Below are positions 8,925 to 17,504 of a stretch of DNA of 64,000 nucleotides, one piece after another (the first letter of the stretch is position 1; every line of letters starts with the position of its first letter). Position numbers and translations under genes: made by a program. Location: assembly GCF_003003005.1 (NCBI RefSeq), contig NZ_PVTR01000007.1, positions 124,001 through 188,000 of the forward strand. The letters run 5' to 3'. Under the pieces are notes generated by a model. The model was not told the DNA's origin and did not search any database. It was given only the letters and a program-made list of their open reading frames with translations. This DNA is from Mongoliibacter ruber (lineage in GTDB: Bacteria > Bacteroidota > Bacteroidia > Cytophagales > Cyclobacteriaceae).

Positions 8925-9155
8925 CTATTTGTCTGACTTTGACAATTGAAGGTTAAATTCCAAGGGACTACAAGTTTTGAAACCATCGACTTCTAAATCG
9001 TCAAAAATCTCTTCATCAAATTCCATTTCGGTTTTTTCAACCCTGCCATCAGGATGAATGATCAACTCAGTTCCTGTCAGACCATCATGGTTGACCTTGA
9101 CTAAAACCTGATAATCCTCGAATGTCTGTTTGAAGTATTTTGCAATGTTATTCAT
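8925..9155 (-). CDS. small conserved acidic protein, function unknown
   Basis: 76 residues, no signal or membrane segment. The middle 'ELIIHPDGRVEKTEMEFDEEIFDDL' region is acidic and looks like a folded beta domain rather than noise. It is convergent with the NodB-like gene, the two stop codons touching at 8924/8925. A -7-like element (TAAATTTG on the minus strand, 9170-9177) lies just upstream. I do not recognise a family with a known role. Confidence 0.6.
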   Translation of the reverse strand: MNNIAKYFKQTFEDYQVLVKVNHDGLTGTELIIHPDGRVEKTEMEFDEEIFDDLEVDGFKTCSPLEFNLQLSKSDK

Positions 9156-9169
9156 GTTGACTTTTTCCT

Positions 9170-9177
9170 CAAATTTA
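9170..9177 (-). promoter_or_regulatory. candidate -7 element for the small acidic protein
   Basis: Reads TAAATTTG on the minus strand, matching TAnnTTTG. It lies 15 bases before the start at 9155, which would leave a very short leader. No perfect TTTG -33 is seen (TTTA at about the right distance). Confidence 0.3.
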
Positions 9178-9425
9178 TCATTAATAAATGATTAATTAAA
9201 CCCTTAGCGGCTTTTGCTTCTTTGCAACTACAGCAATACACAGAAACAAACAATTATTTCATCACCAATTCAATTTGGAAAATAGTATCTATGAGTAGCT
9301 AAAATCAATGAATATCTGAATCTAAAGTATTTCGTGTCAAAATTTGACTGGCATCGCAAAGAAAGTAATCAGGCACATTAAATTGACCATTCAAATCATT
9401 ACTGAATAATTTTTGAAAATTATGT
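9178..9425. other. intergenic region upstream of the trp promoter
   Basis: AT-rich; no open frame with family resemblance and no strong hairpin seen. A 68-codon minus-strand frame (9305-9511) runs over the trp promoter and leader and is rejected. Confidence 0.5.
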
Positions 9426-9455
9426 TTTGTTAAATGGAATGCATTTTTAACTTTG
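9426..9455 (+). promoter_or_regulatory. trp operon promoter (Bacteroidota type)
   Basis: TTTG at 9426-9429 and TAACTTTG at 9448-9455, separated by 18 bases. Both match the known Bacteroidota primary sigma consensus (-33 TTTG, -7 TAnnTTTG) with near-ideal spacing. Transcription would begin about 9462, some 10 bases before the leader peptide ATG. Confidence 0.8.
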
Positions 9456-9471
9456 TCGCATCGTAAAAAAA

Positions 9472-9546
9472 ATGAAAACAATTCAAGCAAAATATTGGTG
9501 GTGGCATTCAACTTCTAAAACGGAAGAACCAATAGCTATTGCCTAA
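9472..9546 (+). CDS. trpL: trp operon leader peptide
   Basis: A 24-codon frame starting ATG AAA ACA and ending TAA at 9544-9546. Codons 9-11 are three consecutive TGG (Trp), preceded by Tyr and followed by His. It sits between the trp promoter and an intrinsic terminator, ahead of trpE. This is the architecture of a classical attenuation leader: when charged tRNA-Trp is scarce, the ribosome stalls at the Trp codons and the terminator downstream should not form. It is too short for ordinary ORF calling. The Trp run could arise by chance only rarely (Trp is a single-codon, rare residue), and the position makes the call strong. A clear antiterminator pairing was not found by eye. Confidence 0.88.
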   Translation: MKTIQAKYWWWHSTSKTEEPIAIA

Positions 9547-9568
9547 TATTTGTTTAAAGACATATCCT

Positions 9569-9603
9569 AGAGGCTTGCTGGTTTTTCCGGCAAGCCTCTT
9601 TTC
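9569..9603 (+). terminator. trp attenuator terminator
   Basis: Perfect 10-base arms agaggcttgc (9569-9578) and gcaagcctct (9590-9599), loop of 11 bases, followed by a T run (9600-9602 after the last arm base T). It lies 22 bases after the leader peptide stop and 17 bases before the trpE start, so read-through is needed for operon expression. Confidence 0.9.
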
Positions 9604-9619
9604 GTTTTAACCCAAAATC

Positions 9620-11026
9620 ATGGAAAAATTTAAAATCGTTTCATCTCATAAAAAGCTTCTGGCAGACACCATCACCCCGGTGAGCATTTACCTGCAGGTA
9701 AGGGATAGATTTTCCAATCCTATTTTGCTTGAAAGTTCCGATTATCATGGACAGGAAAACAGCTTCTCTTATATCTGTTTCAACCCTTTAGCTTCTTTTA
9801 GTTTCAATTCAGGAAAGGTTCGTGAAGAATTGCCAGGTAACCAGAAATTGACTTATGATGTAGGTGAAAACAACAAGCTGATTGATGCTTTGAGAGCATT
9901 TTCAGGAAAGTTTCAAGAAGAGAAAAACCCTTTCAAATTCATCACAAATGGTCTTTTCGGATACATGCAGTATGATACTGTTGGTTTTTTTGAAGATATT
10001 GATCTGGAGCAGACCCAGACTGATTCCATTCCGATGTTGCAGTACGCTGTGTACCAAAATGTCATCGTTGTAGACCATTTCAAAAATGAGCTTTACCTAT
10101 TTGAACATCAGGTTGAAGGGCATGAAAAAAGTTCTGAGTTGGCACAATTACAAATGCTACTCAACAACAAAAATATCCCAGCTTACAATTTCAAATTGGA
10201 AGGGGAGGAGTTTTCAAATTACAGTGACGAAGAGTTTTTGGATATTTTGAAAAAAGGCCAAGATCATTGTTTCAAGGGGGATGTTTTCCAGATTGTGATT
10301 TCTAGGAGATTCACCACTAAATTTAAAGGTGATGAATTCAATGTGTACCGTGCCCTGCGTTCAGTCAATCCTTCTCCCTATCTCTTCTATTTTGATTATG
10401 GATCCTACAAGGTTTTTGGTAGTTCACCAGAAGCTCAGATCGTTGTCAAAAACAACAAAGCCACCATTTATCCTATTGCAGGCACTTTCAAAAGAACCGG
10501 GAACGATCAAGCAGATGCCAATTTGGCCAGGAAGCTTTACGATGATCCAAAAGAAAACTCAGAACACGTCATGCTGGTAGATTTGGCTAGAAATGATTTG
10601 AGTCGTTCATCAGAAAAAGTAGAGGTGGAAGTCTTCAAAGAAATTCAATATTACTCCCATGTGATTCATCTGGTTTCAAAAGTGACTGGGATATTGCCAA
10701 AAGAGACCAATCCCTTGCAATTGGTTGCCGACACCTTTCCTGCCGGGACTTTATCAGGAGCACCAAAGTACAAAGCCATGCAATTGATAGATTCTTTGGA
10801 AAATACTTCCAGGAAATTCTATGGAGGAGCTATTGGTTATCTTGGTTTCAATGGCGACTTCAACCATGCCATATTGATCAGGTCATTTGTCTCCGAAAAC
10901 AATGAATTGCGTTTTCAGGCAGGTGCTGGAGTGGTAGCCAAATCTTCTATTCAATCCGAACTGCAGGAAGTAGCCAACAAGCTTGAAGCCTTAAGAGTAG
11001 CATTAAAAACTGCGGAGAACATATAA
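9620..11026 (+). CDS. trpE: anthranilate synthase component I
   Basis: 468 residues. It converts chorismate and ammonia to anthranilate together with TrpG. Chorismate-binding blocks are all present: 'GDVFQIVISRRF', 'SSPEAQIVV', 'PIAGTFKRTGND', 'HVMLVDLARNDLSR', 'PAGTLSGAPKYKAMQLID'. The N-terminal LLESS (residues 36-40) followed by a Ser about ten residues later is the known Trp feedback-inhibition motif, so the enzyme is probably inhibited by tryptophan. This distinguishes it from PabB. It is the first structural gene after the attenuator; 119 bases separate it from trpG. Confidence 0.95.
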   Translation: MEKFKIVSSHKKLLADTITPVSIYLQVRDRFSNPILLESSDYHGQENSFSYICFNPLASFSFNSGKVREELPGNQKLTYDVGENNKLIDALRAFSGKFQEEKNPFKFITNGLFGYMQYDTVGFFEDIDLEQTQTDSIPMLQYAVYQNVIVVDHFKNELYLFEHQVEGHEKSSELAQLQMLLNNKNIPAYNFKLEGEEFSNYSDEEFLDILKKGQDHCFKGDVFQIVISRRFTTKFKGDEFNVYRALRSVNPSPYLFYFDYGSYKVFGSSPEAQIVVKNNKATIYPIAGTFKRTGNDQADANLARKLYDDPKENSEHVMLVDLARNDLSRSSEKVEVEVFKEIQYYSHVIHLVSKVTGILPKETNPLQLVADTFPAGTLSGAPKYKAMQLIDSLENTSRKFYGGAIGYLGFNGDFNHAILIRSFVSENNELRFQAGAGVVAKSSIQSELQEVANKLEALRVALKTAENI

Positions 11027-11145
11027 ATTGAAAGATTGAAATACCGCCAAGACTTTGAAAACAAGAAAAAATCAACTCCCCAAAAAACTTGAAATGGCAA
11101 AACAATTTTCCAATTTTCCAATTTTAAAATCTTCAAATCATTAAA
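11027..11145 (+). other. trpE-trpG spacer with G-poor leader
   Basis: No gene. The last ~50 bases before the trpG ATG are almost free of G and carry the repeated word 'ttttccaatttt' and 'aaaatcttcaaatc'. The same kind of tract precedes trpD, trpA, hisH, hisA and hisF. Confidence 0.5.
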
Positions 11146-11712
11146 ATGCGCATTCTCGTCCTCGATAACTACGATTCATTTACCTACAACTTGGTGTATA
11201 TCATCAGACAGTTGGGATATGGTGAGCAAATGGATATTTACAGAAATGATAAAATCAGCCTCGATGAGGTGTCCAAATACAATAAAATACTCCTTTCACC
11301 AGGGCCGGGTATTCCGGAAGAAGCAGGTATCATGCCCGAGCTACTTAAGAGGTATGCATCTGAAAAGGATATCTTGGGAATCTGCCTCGGGCATCAGGCC
11401 ATTGGTGAGGCTTTTGGTGGATCTTTGACAAACCTCTCTGAAGTGGTGCATGGATTGGCTTCTGAAGTTTCGGTTGACAGTGACGTGCTTTTTGAAGGCC
11501 TGCCTGATTCATTCAAAATAGGAAGGTACCACTCTTGGGTGATCAATGAAAAGACCCTCAGTCCAGATCTTGAAGTAACTGCTCGGACGCCTGATGGTCA
11601 GATTATGGGTGTGAGACACAAAAAATACAAAGTTCGTGGGCTTCAGTTCCATCCTGAATCAGTCTTGACAGAGCATGGAGTGGATATGATGAGGAATTGG
11701 CTGGAGGGATGA
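11146..11712 (+). CDS. trpG: anthranilate synthase component II (glutamine amidotransferase)
   Basis: 188 residues, a class I glutamine amidotransferase that supplies ammonia to TrpE. The oxyanion strand 'LLSPGPGIP' is at 49-57, the nucleophile Cys80 in 'GICLGHQAIGEAFGG', and the His-Glu pair in 'LQFHPESVLT'. It may also serve para-aminobenzoate synthesis, since no separate PabA is visible here. The stop is followed at once by a purine-rich GAAGCGAGA tract, and trpD begins 530 bases further on. Confidence 0.95.
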   Translation: MRILVLDNYDSFTYNLVYIIRQLGYGEQMDIYRNDKISLDEVSKYNKILLSPGPGIPEEAGIMPELLKRYASEKDILGICLGHQAIGEAFGGSLTNLSEVVHGLASEVSVDSDVLFEGLPDSFKIGRYHSWVINEKTLSPDLEVTARTPDGQIMGVRHKKYKVRGLQFHPESVLTEHGVDMMRNWLEG

Positions 11713-11960
11713 GAGAAATAAGAAGCGAGATGCGAGAAGCGAGAAGCGAGAGGTAAGAAACAAGAGGGGTTTAGACTGACCTTTGAGTTCCGATAGCTAT
11801 CGGAATTGTAACTTCGAAGGTCTGGAGTGAAGAGACAACAAGAAGAAAGAAACAAGGGACAAGAGGAGGGGAGTGTGACTTTAAGTGTGATAATGTCGCA
11901 GGCATGGCCGAAATAATAGCCCGGCAATTTATTGCCAGGATCCAAATTTAGATGTAGGTG
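11713..11960 (+). repeat. composite intergenic element after trpG
   Basis: Directly after the stop: GCGAGAAGCGAGA-type purine-rich words (about 11720-11760), the word 'acaagaggggttt' (from 11760), an outer pair gacctt/aaggtc (11778-11783 and 11817-11822) enclosing a perfect 18-base palindrome with arms ttccgatag/ctatcggaa (11788-11805), another purine tract (11825-11870), and a cccggcaa..ttgccagg palindrome after 'aataatag' (about 11914-11940). The part 11757-11787 is nearly identical to 53175-53206 in the his cluster. Confidence 0.75.
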
Positions 11961-12242
11961 TTAAAGTGCCAAAGGCACGGACGATATTAAAAACAATCAA
12001 AAGTGGTAATTAATTTTAGGACTACATTAACTGGCCTGAAATGCCAAGATATCACAACGACGGGTGCAGCCCGTCTATCAAGGAAAAAATAGTAAAATCA
12101 TCTGACCACCCTGAAAGGCTAATATAAAAAGCCAAAGTGGTCGGAAATAATAACTAGAAATACATAGAAAAAAATTAAAATAATTAAGCAAATACGAATG
12201 TACTAATCTACATCTTCCAAACATACCAACTTCCAAACATCC
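11961..12242 (+). other. rest of the trpG-trpD spacer
   Basis: No gene seen. Around 12060-12080 is a small palindrome 'gacgggtgcagcccgtc'. The last ~45 bases before the trpD ATG are G-poor with the repeated word ACTTCCAAACAT-like (two near copies, 12207-12242). Confidence 0.5.
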
Positions 12243-13256
12243 ATGAAAGACATACTCAACCACTTAATCGAGCACAAAAAGCTCAGTAAAGAACAGGCCA
12301 AGGAGGTCTTGAAAAATATTGCCACAGGAGCATACAATTCCAGTCAAATCGCCTCTTTTTTGACCGTTTATTTGATGAGAAGTATTACGGTAGAAGAGTT
12401 AGGTGGATTCAGAGAAGCCATGCTGGAACTCTGCGTTCCCGTGGATATTGCCGAATACGACGCCATGGACCTCTGTGGTACGGGTGGAGACGGAAAGGAT
12501 ACCTTCAATATATCCACACTTTCATCCTTTATCGTGGCAGGTGCAGGTCAGCATGTAGCCAAACACGGGAATACTGGGGTTTCTTCCATCTGTGGATCTT
12601 CCAATTTGTTGCAGAGCTTTGGTTATGAGTTTACCAATGACCTCGACAAAATTAAAAAATCCCTGGATGAAGCCGGTATCTGTTTCCTTCATGCTCCTTT
12701 GTTTCACCCTGCCATGAAAAATGTAGCACCGATAAGAAAGGAATTGGGGGTAAAAACATTCTTCAATATGTTGGGTCCAATGGTCAATCCAAGTTTTCCA
12801 AAAAAACAGTTGGTAGGTGTATTCAGTTTGGAGTTGGCAAGGTTATACGCATACCTGTACCAAGAGCATGATGGGCAGTTCAGCATCCTACATGCCTTGG
12901 ATGGATATGATGAGATTTCACTTACGGGAGACTTCAAAATGATCTCAAATTCGGGAGAAAAATTATACAGCCCTGAACAGATTGGTTTGGAAAAGATTGA
13001 TGCTATACAAATTAAAGGTGGTGATACTGTAGAAGAATCTGCATCAATATTTGAGTCCATTCTTAAAGGAAAAGGCTCCAAAGCCCAAAATAGCGTAGTT
13101 TTGGCAAATGCTGCAGCCGCTCTAATGACTGCGGACAACAACCTTTCTTTTGAAACAGCGCTTTCCAAAGCAGAAGAATCACTATTAGGAGGAAAGGCCT
13201 TAAAAGTTTTCAAGGCCTTGGTTTATCCAAAAAAAAGTATTTCAATAAGCAATTAA
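12243..13256 (+). CDS. trpD: anthranilate phosphoribosyltransferase
   Basis: 337 residues. It transfers phosphoribose from PRPP to anthranilate. Key blocks: 'DLCGTGGDGKDTFNIST' (PRPP-binding glycine loop), 'AKHGNTGVSS' (usual KHGN motif), 'NMLGPMVNPSFPKKQLVGVF', and 'LDGYDEIS'. The start is the ATG at 12243; there is no purine-rich ribosome site, and the leader is G-poor. Only 3 bases separate its stop from trpC. Confidence 0.95.
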   Translation: MKDILNHLIEHKKLSKEQAKEVLKNIATGAYNSSQIASFLTVYLMRSITVEELGGFREAMLELCVPVDIAEYDAMDLCGTGGDGKDTFNISTLSSFIVAGAGQHVAKHGNTGVSSICGSSNLLQSFGYEFTNDLDKIKKSLDEAGICFLHAPLFHPAMKNVAPIRKELGVKTFFNMLGPMVNPSFPKKQLVGVFSLELARLYAYLYQEHDGQFSILHALDGYDEISLTGDFKMISNSGEKLYSPEQIGLEKIDAIQIKGGDTVEESASIFESILKGKGSKAQNSVVLANAAAALMTADNNLSFETALSKAEESLLGGKALKVFKALVYPKKSISISN

Positions 13257-13259
13257 GAC

Positions 13260-14075
13260 ATGAATATTTTAGAAAAAATCATTGCCCATAAACACAAGGA
13301 AGTTGCAGAAAAAAGCAGCTTGGTTCCAGCAAAGTTGCTTGAAAAGAGTATTTATTTTGACTCAAAGACGGTGTCTATGAAAAAATATATTCAGCGTGAG
13401 GATAAAACCGGGATCATTGCTGAATTTAAAAAACAATCTCCTTCCAAAGGCAATATCAATATTTCCGCTTCCGTCGAAACGGTGAGTATAGGGTACATGC
13501 AGGCAGGTGCATCGGCTCTCTCCATTTTGACTGACAAGGACTTTTTTGGAGGGAAAAATGAAGACTTGACTGCTGCCAGAAAATACAACTTCTGTCCGAT
13601 TTTGAGAAAGGATTTTATCATTGATGAGTACCAGATTATCGAAGCCAAATCCATAGGTGCGGACTGTATTTTGCTGATTGCCGCAGCTTTGGAACCTGGA
13701 AGATTGAAGGAGCTTGCAGCTTTTGCACATCAATTGGGCTTGGAAGTATTGTTGGAGGTCCATGATATCAATGAGCTGGAAACCAGTGTCAACGAACACT
13801 TAGATTTGGTAGGAGTAAACAATAGAAGCCTCAAAACATTCGATGTTTCTGTAGAGACTTCCTTTGATATGGTGGATAGGATTCCAAATGATTTTGTGAA
13901 GATTTCAGAGTCAGGACTTTCAAAACCTGAAACTCTGATAGAACTCAAAAAGGCGGGTTATGAAGGTTTTCTAATAGGTGAAAATTTCATGAAGTCAAGC
14001 AGACCACATCAGGCAGCCTTGAACTTTATGAATGCTTTTAGAAAAGAATTGTCAAAGCTTACTCCTTCTGTCTGA
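13260..14075 (+). CDS. trpC: indole-3-glycerol-phosphate synthase
   Basis: 271 residues, TIM barrel. It closes the indole ring to give indole-3-glycerol phosphate. Catalytic blocks: 'AEFKKQSPSKG' (Lys/Ser), 'PILRKDFIID' (Lys), 'LVGVNNRSLKTF' and 'ISESGLSKPE'. It is not fused to TrpF, unlike in E. coli. It lies tightly between trpD (3-base gap) and trpF (2-base gap), implying translational coupling. Confidence 0.95.
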   Translation: MNILEKIIAHKHKEVAEKSSLVPAKLLEKSIYFDSKTVSMKKYIQREDKTGIIAEFKKQSPSKGNINISASVETVSIGYMQAGASALSILTDKDFFGGKNEDLTAARKYNFCPILRKDFIIDEYQIIEAKSIGADCILLIAAALEPGRLKELAAFAHQLGLEVLLEVHDINELETSVNEHLDLVGVNNRSLKTFDVSVETSFDMVDRIPNDFVKISESGLSKPETLIELKKAGYEGFLIGENFMKSSRPHQAALNFMNAFRKELSKLTPSV

Positions 14076-14077
14076 TC

Positions 14078-14719
14078 ATGAAGCTGAAAGTCTGCGGAAT
14101 GCGTCAACCTGACAACTGTCAGGAGCTCCTACAAAAGGTGCAGCCTGATTGGATGGGGATTATAATGTACCCACCATCTCCAAGGTATGCCGGGGCAGCT
14201 GATGCCAGGCACCTCAGACTTTTGGATGCCAAAAAAGTTGGTGTTTTTGTGAATGAAGACATAGGGAAAATATCTCAAGCAGTTGAAGACTTTGGGCTTT
14301 CTACGATCCAACTCCACGGCAAAGAAACAGCCGAAGAGACCAAAAGAATCAAATCCGAAACAGGTTTGGAGGTTTTTAAGGTTTTTTCTGTTGCAGAGCA
14401 TATAGACTGGTTACAAATGGAAGATTACCTGCCCTTTTCAGACTATTTTCTCTTTGACACATTTACCAAAGCGCATGGAGGTTCAGGTAAATCATTCAAT
14501 TGGAAATTGCTTGAAGAATATCCATTTGACAAACCCTTTTTGTTGAGTGGTGGAATAGGACCTTTGCATGCTGCGAAAATCAAAGAATTGACTGCAAGCT
14601 TACCCCAAATGGCAGGAGTAGATATCAATTCAGGATTTGAGGTTTCTCCTGGGCTGAAGGATGTTTCGATGATAGGGGAGTTTAAAAATGAAATAGATAC
14701 ACAGTTGAAATCGAAGTGA
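14078..14719 (+). CDS. trpF: phosphoribosylanthranilate isomerase
   Basis: 213 residues. It performs the Amadori rearrangement of phosphoribosylanthranilate. 'KVCGMRQPDN' near the N-terminus holds the catalytic Cys, and 'FLFDTFTKAHGGSGKSFNW' holds the catalytic Asp and phosphate loop. The last four codons and the stop lie inside the first copy of a tandem imperfect repeat (14708-14886), so the 3' end may have been shaped by that repeat. Confidence 0.95.
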   Translation: MKLKVCGMRQPDNCQELLQKVQPDWMGIIMYPPSPRYAGAADARHLRLLDAKKVGVFVNEDIGKISQAVEDFGLSTIQLHGKETAEETKRIKSETGLEVFKVFSVAEHIDWLQMEDYLPFSDYFLFDTFTKAHGGSGKSFNWKLLEEYPFDKPFLLSGGIGPLHAAKIKELTASLPQMAGVDINSGFEVSPGLKDVSMIGEFKNEIDTQLKSK

Positions 14720-14886
14720 AACGTAGATCCCGAGAACATAGTGATTCTGGATACAGTAGAAATGCGATAGAAATAAAGTGGAAATATGGTTGATATAAAT
14801 TTGAATCGAAGTCAAAAGTATATCCCGAGAAAAAAGTGATTTTTGAAAAAATAGAACCAAGGATGAAATACAGTTGATATATGCCT
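14708..14886 (+). repeat. tandem imperfect duplication between trpF and trpB
   Basis: Copy 1 (about 14708-14800) and copy 2 (about 14803-14886) share in order 'tcgaagt.aaa.gta', 'atcccgagaa', 'agtgatt', 'gaaata..gttgatata'. Copy 1 includes the trpF stop codon. A small hairpin 'gatatatgccttcggcgatatatt' follows at about 14876-14899. No gene is seen up to the trpB start at 14990. Confidence 0.6.
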
Positions 14887-14989
14887 TCGGCGATATATTG
14901 GGAGTAGATAAATAAAAGGTTTGGGTTGAATACGAATGAATTGAATATTAGAATTAAAGGGTAACTATATCCATTAAAAGTATAGCGAT

Positions 14990-16168
14990 ATGATCAGAGT
15001 AGATGAAAAAGGATTTTATGGGAAGTTTGGTGGGGCTTATATCCCGGAAATGTTGCACCCTAATATTGAGGAGTTGAGAGAGAATTATGAGCAGATCATT
15101 TCAACTGAGGAGTTTAAGACCGAGTTTCAATCTTTGCTGAAAGACTTTGTGGGTAGACCAACACCGCTTTATTTGGCGACAAGATTGTCAGAAAAGTATG
15201 GTGCAAAAATCTATCTAAAAAGAGAAGATCTTTGCCATACCGGAGCTCATAAGGTCAACAATACAGTTGGACAAATTATTCTTGCCAAGAAGTTGGGCAA
15301 GAAGAGAATCATAGCTGAAACAGGTGCCGGTCAACACGGTGTAGCCACTGCCACAGTTTGTGCTTTGATGGGCATGGAATGTACTGTTTACATGGGGGCA
15401 CTGGACATCCAAAGGCAGAAACCAAATGTAGAACGGATGAAGATTCTGGGTGCCAAAGTAGTACCCGCAACCTCTGGAAGTCAAACCTTAAAGGATGCCA
15501 CCAATGAAGCCATGCGTCAGTGGATCAACAACCCAGTGGATACACATTATATTATCGGATCAGTGGTAGGGCCTCACCCTTATCCAGAAATGGTGGCCAA
15601 GTTTCAATCTGTGATTTCTGAGGAAATCAAAACTCAATTGAAAGAAAAAGAAGGTAGGGAAAATCCGGATTTGGTCATTGCCTGTGTGGGTGGAGGCAGC
15701 AATGCAGCTGGTGCATTTTATCATTATTATAACGTGCCTGAAGTAAGGCTTATCGCAGCAGAGGCCGCAGGTCTGGGTATCAGTTCCGGTAAGTCCGCCG
15801 CTACTACTGCATTGGGTACAATGGGGATTTTGCATGGCAGCAAGACACTTTTGATGCAGACGGAAGATGGGCAAGTAGTAGAGCCTCATTCTATTTCCGC
15901 AGGATTGGATTATCCGGGAATTGGGCCAGTTCATGCGCATTTGTTTGATATTGGCAGAGGAGAATTTGTAGCTGTAGAAGACGAAGATGCCATGAAAGCA
16001 GGAATCGAATTGAGCAGGTTGGAAGGGATTATTCCAGCCATAGAAACCTCTCATGCGATTCATGCCTTGAATATGATTGAATACAAAAAAGACGATATCA
16101 TTGTGATCAACCTCTCCGGAAGAGGAGACAAGGATTTGGATACATACATCAAGTGGGGAGGGTATTGA
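14990..16168 (+). CDS. trpB: tryptophan synthase beta subunit
   Basis: 392 residues, PLP enzyme that joins indole and serine. The PLP lysine is in '[10 protein letters not shown]', the phosphate-binding loop in '[12 protein letters not shown]', and '[12 protein letters not shown]' is a strong family block. It is the canonical TrpB1 type, working with TrpA. The stop is followed immediately by purine-rich GAGGCGAGAGGCGAGAG tracts; trpA starts 558 bases later. Confidence 0.97.
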   Translation: MIRVDEKGFYGKFGGAYIPEMLHPNIEELRENYEQIISTEEFKTEFQSLLKDFVGRPTPLYLATRLSEKYGAKIYLKREDLCHTGAHKVNNTVGQIILAKKLGKKRIIAETGAGQHGVATATVCALMGMECTVYMGALDIQRQKPNVERMKILGAKVVPATSGSQTLKDATNEAMRQWINNPVDTHYIIGSVVGPHPYPEMVAKFQSVISEEIKTQLKEKEGRENPDLVIACVGGGSNAAGAFYHYYNVPEVRLIAAEAAGLGISSGKSAATTALGTMGILHGSKTLLMQTEDGQVVEPHSISAGLDYPGIGPVHAHLFDIGRGEFVAVEDEDAMKAGIELSRLEGIIPAIETSHAIHALNMIEYKKDDIIVINLSGRGDKDLDTYIKWGGY

Positions 16169-16300
16169 AAGAGAAGAAAGGATGAAGGATGAGGGAGGAA
16201 GAATGAAAAGGGAGAGGCGAGAGGCGAGAGATTAGAAACAAGAGACAAGAGCCAAGAATCAAGAAGAAGCGAGAGCCAATAACCTAGATGCGAGAGAGAA
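16169..16300 (+). repeat. purine-rich tract after the trpB stop
   Basis: About 130 bases almost devoid of pyrimidines apart from C in GCGAGA-type words: 'gagaggcgagaggcgagag', 'aagaagaagcgagagcc', 'gcgagagagaaaag'. It begins 1-2 bases after the stop codon. The opening 'gaaaggatgaaggatgagggagga' is repeated almost exactly after the phenylalanine hydroxylase stop at 19477. Confidence 0.75.
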
Positions 16301-16726
16301 AAGATGTCAGAGTTTATTTTATTTAATCAATTAAACTTTACTCTGTTACACAATTCATCGAGATCCAAAAGACTGCGTTATCCGAAGGTTGCACCTTCGG
16401 ATTATTGAGTAAAGTGCTTTAAACTCGTTTTGAGAAATTACAACAAACAAGAATTGACCCTGAAGGGGTCAAACGTATATTAGCCCCGGGTTGCTACCCG
16501 GGGTTTAAATGAAAGTAAATTATAAGGTTTTTGGCCGAATATTGGTCCATTGTGGAAAAAGCTTTCCGCCAAAAACATGCATGGGATACGATTTGCAACA
16601 CTTGCTTGCAACAAAACCAAAAAGTAAGAGTAGATGAAACAGGCCTGAAGTACCAAAATTTTAATAAAGAATATTTAGCCCGTTTTTAATGAAATCTAAA
16701 ATCTAAAATCACCACTCTAAAATTCT
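16301..16726 (+). repeat. palindrome cluster of the composite element, upstream of trpA
   Basis: Contains cagagt/actctg arms (16308-16345), a perfect 10-base palindrome atccgaaggt/accttcggat (16380-16402), tgaccc/gggtca (16455-16471), and a perfect 8-base palindrome ccccgggt/acccgggg (16484-16503). A further stretch 'ggtttttggccgaat...ccgccaaaaacat' (about 16526-16580) recurs at about 19873-19923. The end (about 16690-16726) is a G-poor CTAAAATC-type leader before the trpA start. No coding sequence seen. Confidence 0.75.
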
Positions 16727-17500
16727 ATGAACCGAATACATACATTATTTCAAAATAAACAAAAACAGGTATTGTCCATATACTTTACCGCGGGTTTTCC
16801 GGAATTGGAGGATACTGTCCCCATCATGGAGGCCATAGAAGCTGCAGGTGCTGATATCATCGAAATCGGGGTTCCTTATTCCGATCCTATTGCAGATGGT
16901 CCAACCATTCAAGACAGCAATATGATCGCCTTGGAAAATGGGATGAGCCTCAAAAAACTCTTTTCCCAATTGGAAGGGTTTAGAGAAAAAGTCAGCCTCC
17001 CTGTGGTGCTGATGGGATACCTCAATCCAATCATCCAATATGGAATGGAAGATTTCTGTGCCAAATGCCAGGAATTGGGTATTGATGGGCTGATCCTGCC
17101 TGACCTTCCTATGCACCAATATTTGGAGGAATTCAAGGAGCTTTTCGAGCAGTATGGCTTGAGTAATACCTTTTTGATTTCACCCCAAACCAGCGAAAAG
17201 AGGATTTCTGAAATCGATCAGCACAGTAATGGGTTTATCTATATGGTGTCCTCTCATAGCATCACTGGAGCAAAGGCAGGGATTTCAGACGAGCAAAAGG
17301 CCTATTTTAAAAGGGTTCAGGAAATGAAACTGAAAAACCCACGCCTGATAGGTTTTGGGATTTCAGATGCGGAGACGTTCCAAACAGCCTCCTCTTTCAG
17401 CCATGGAGCAATCATTGGCAGTGCTTTTATCAAAATCATCAAAGACAGTAAAGACTTAAAGGCTGATATCAATCAATACATACAGTCTGTAATCAAATAA
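16727..17500 (+). CDS. trpA: tryptophan synthase alpha subunit
   Basis: 257 residues, TIM barrel. It cleaves indole-3-glycerol phosphate to indole and glyceraldehyde-3-phosphate. 'IIEIGVPYSDPIADGPTIQ' holds the catalytic Glu and 'GLILPDLPMHQ' the catalytic Asp; 'IGFGISDAETF' and 'GAIIGSAFIK' are the phosphate-binding end. It is followed after 4 bases by the DAHP synthase gene, so the two are co-expressed. Confidence 0.96.
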   Translation: MNRIHTLFQNKQKQVLSIYFTAGFPELEDTVPIMEAIEAAGADIIEIGVPYSDPIADGPTIQDSNMIALENGMSLKKLFSQLEGFREKVSLPVVLMGYLNPIIQYGMEDFCAKCQELGIDGLILPDLPMHQYLEEFKELFEQYGLSNTFLISPQTSEKRISEIDQHSNGFIYMVSSHSITGAKAGISDEQKAYFKRVQEMKLKNPRLIGFGISDAETFQTASSFSHGAIIGSAFIKIIKDSKDLKADINQYIQSVIK

Positions 17501-17504
17501 AGAT

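Noticed and set aside
9484-9577. caagc (9484-9488) pairing with gcttg (9573-9577) as trp antiterminator
   Set aside because: Only five pairs, and the upstream half would be covered by the ribosome stalled at the Trp codons, so it cannot serve the expected switch.
11720-11875. Purine-rich repeated words considered as a CRISPR array
   Set aside because: Words are degenerate and not regularly spaced, there are no unique spacers of constant length, and no cas genes are present.
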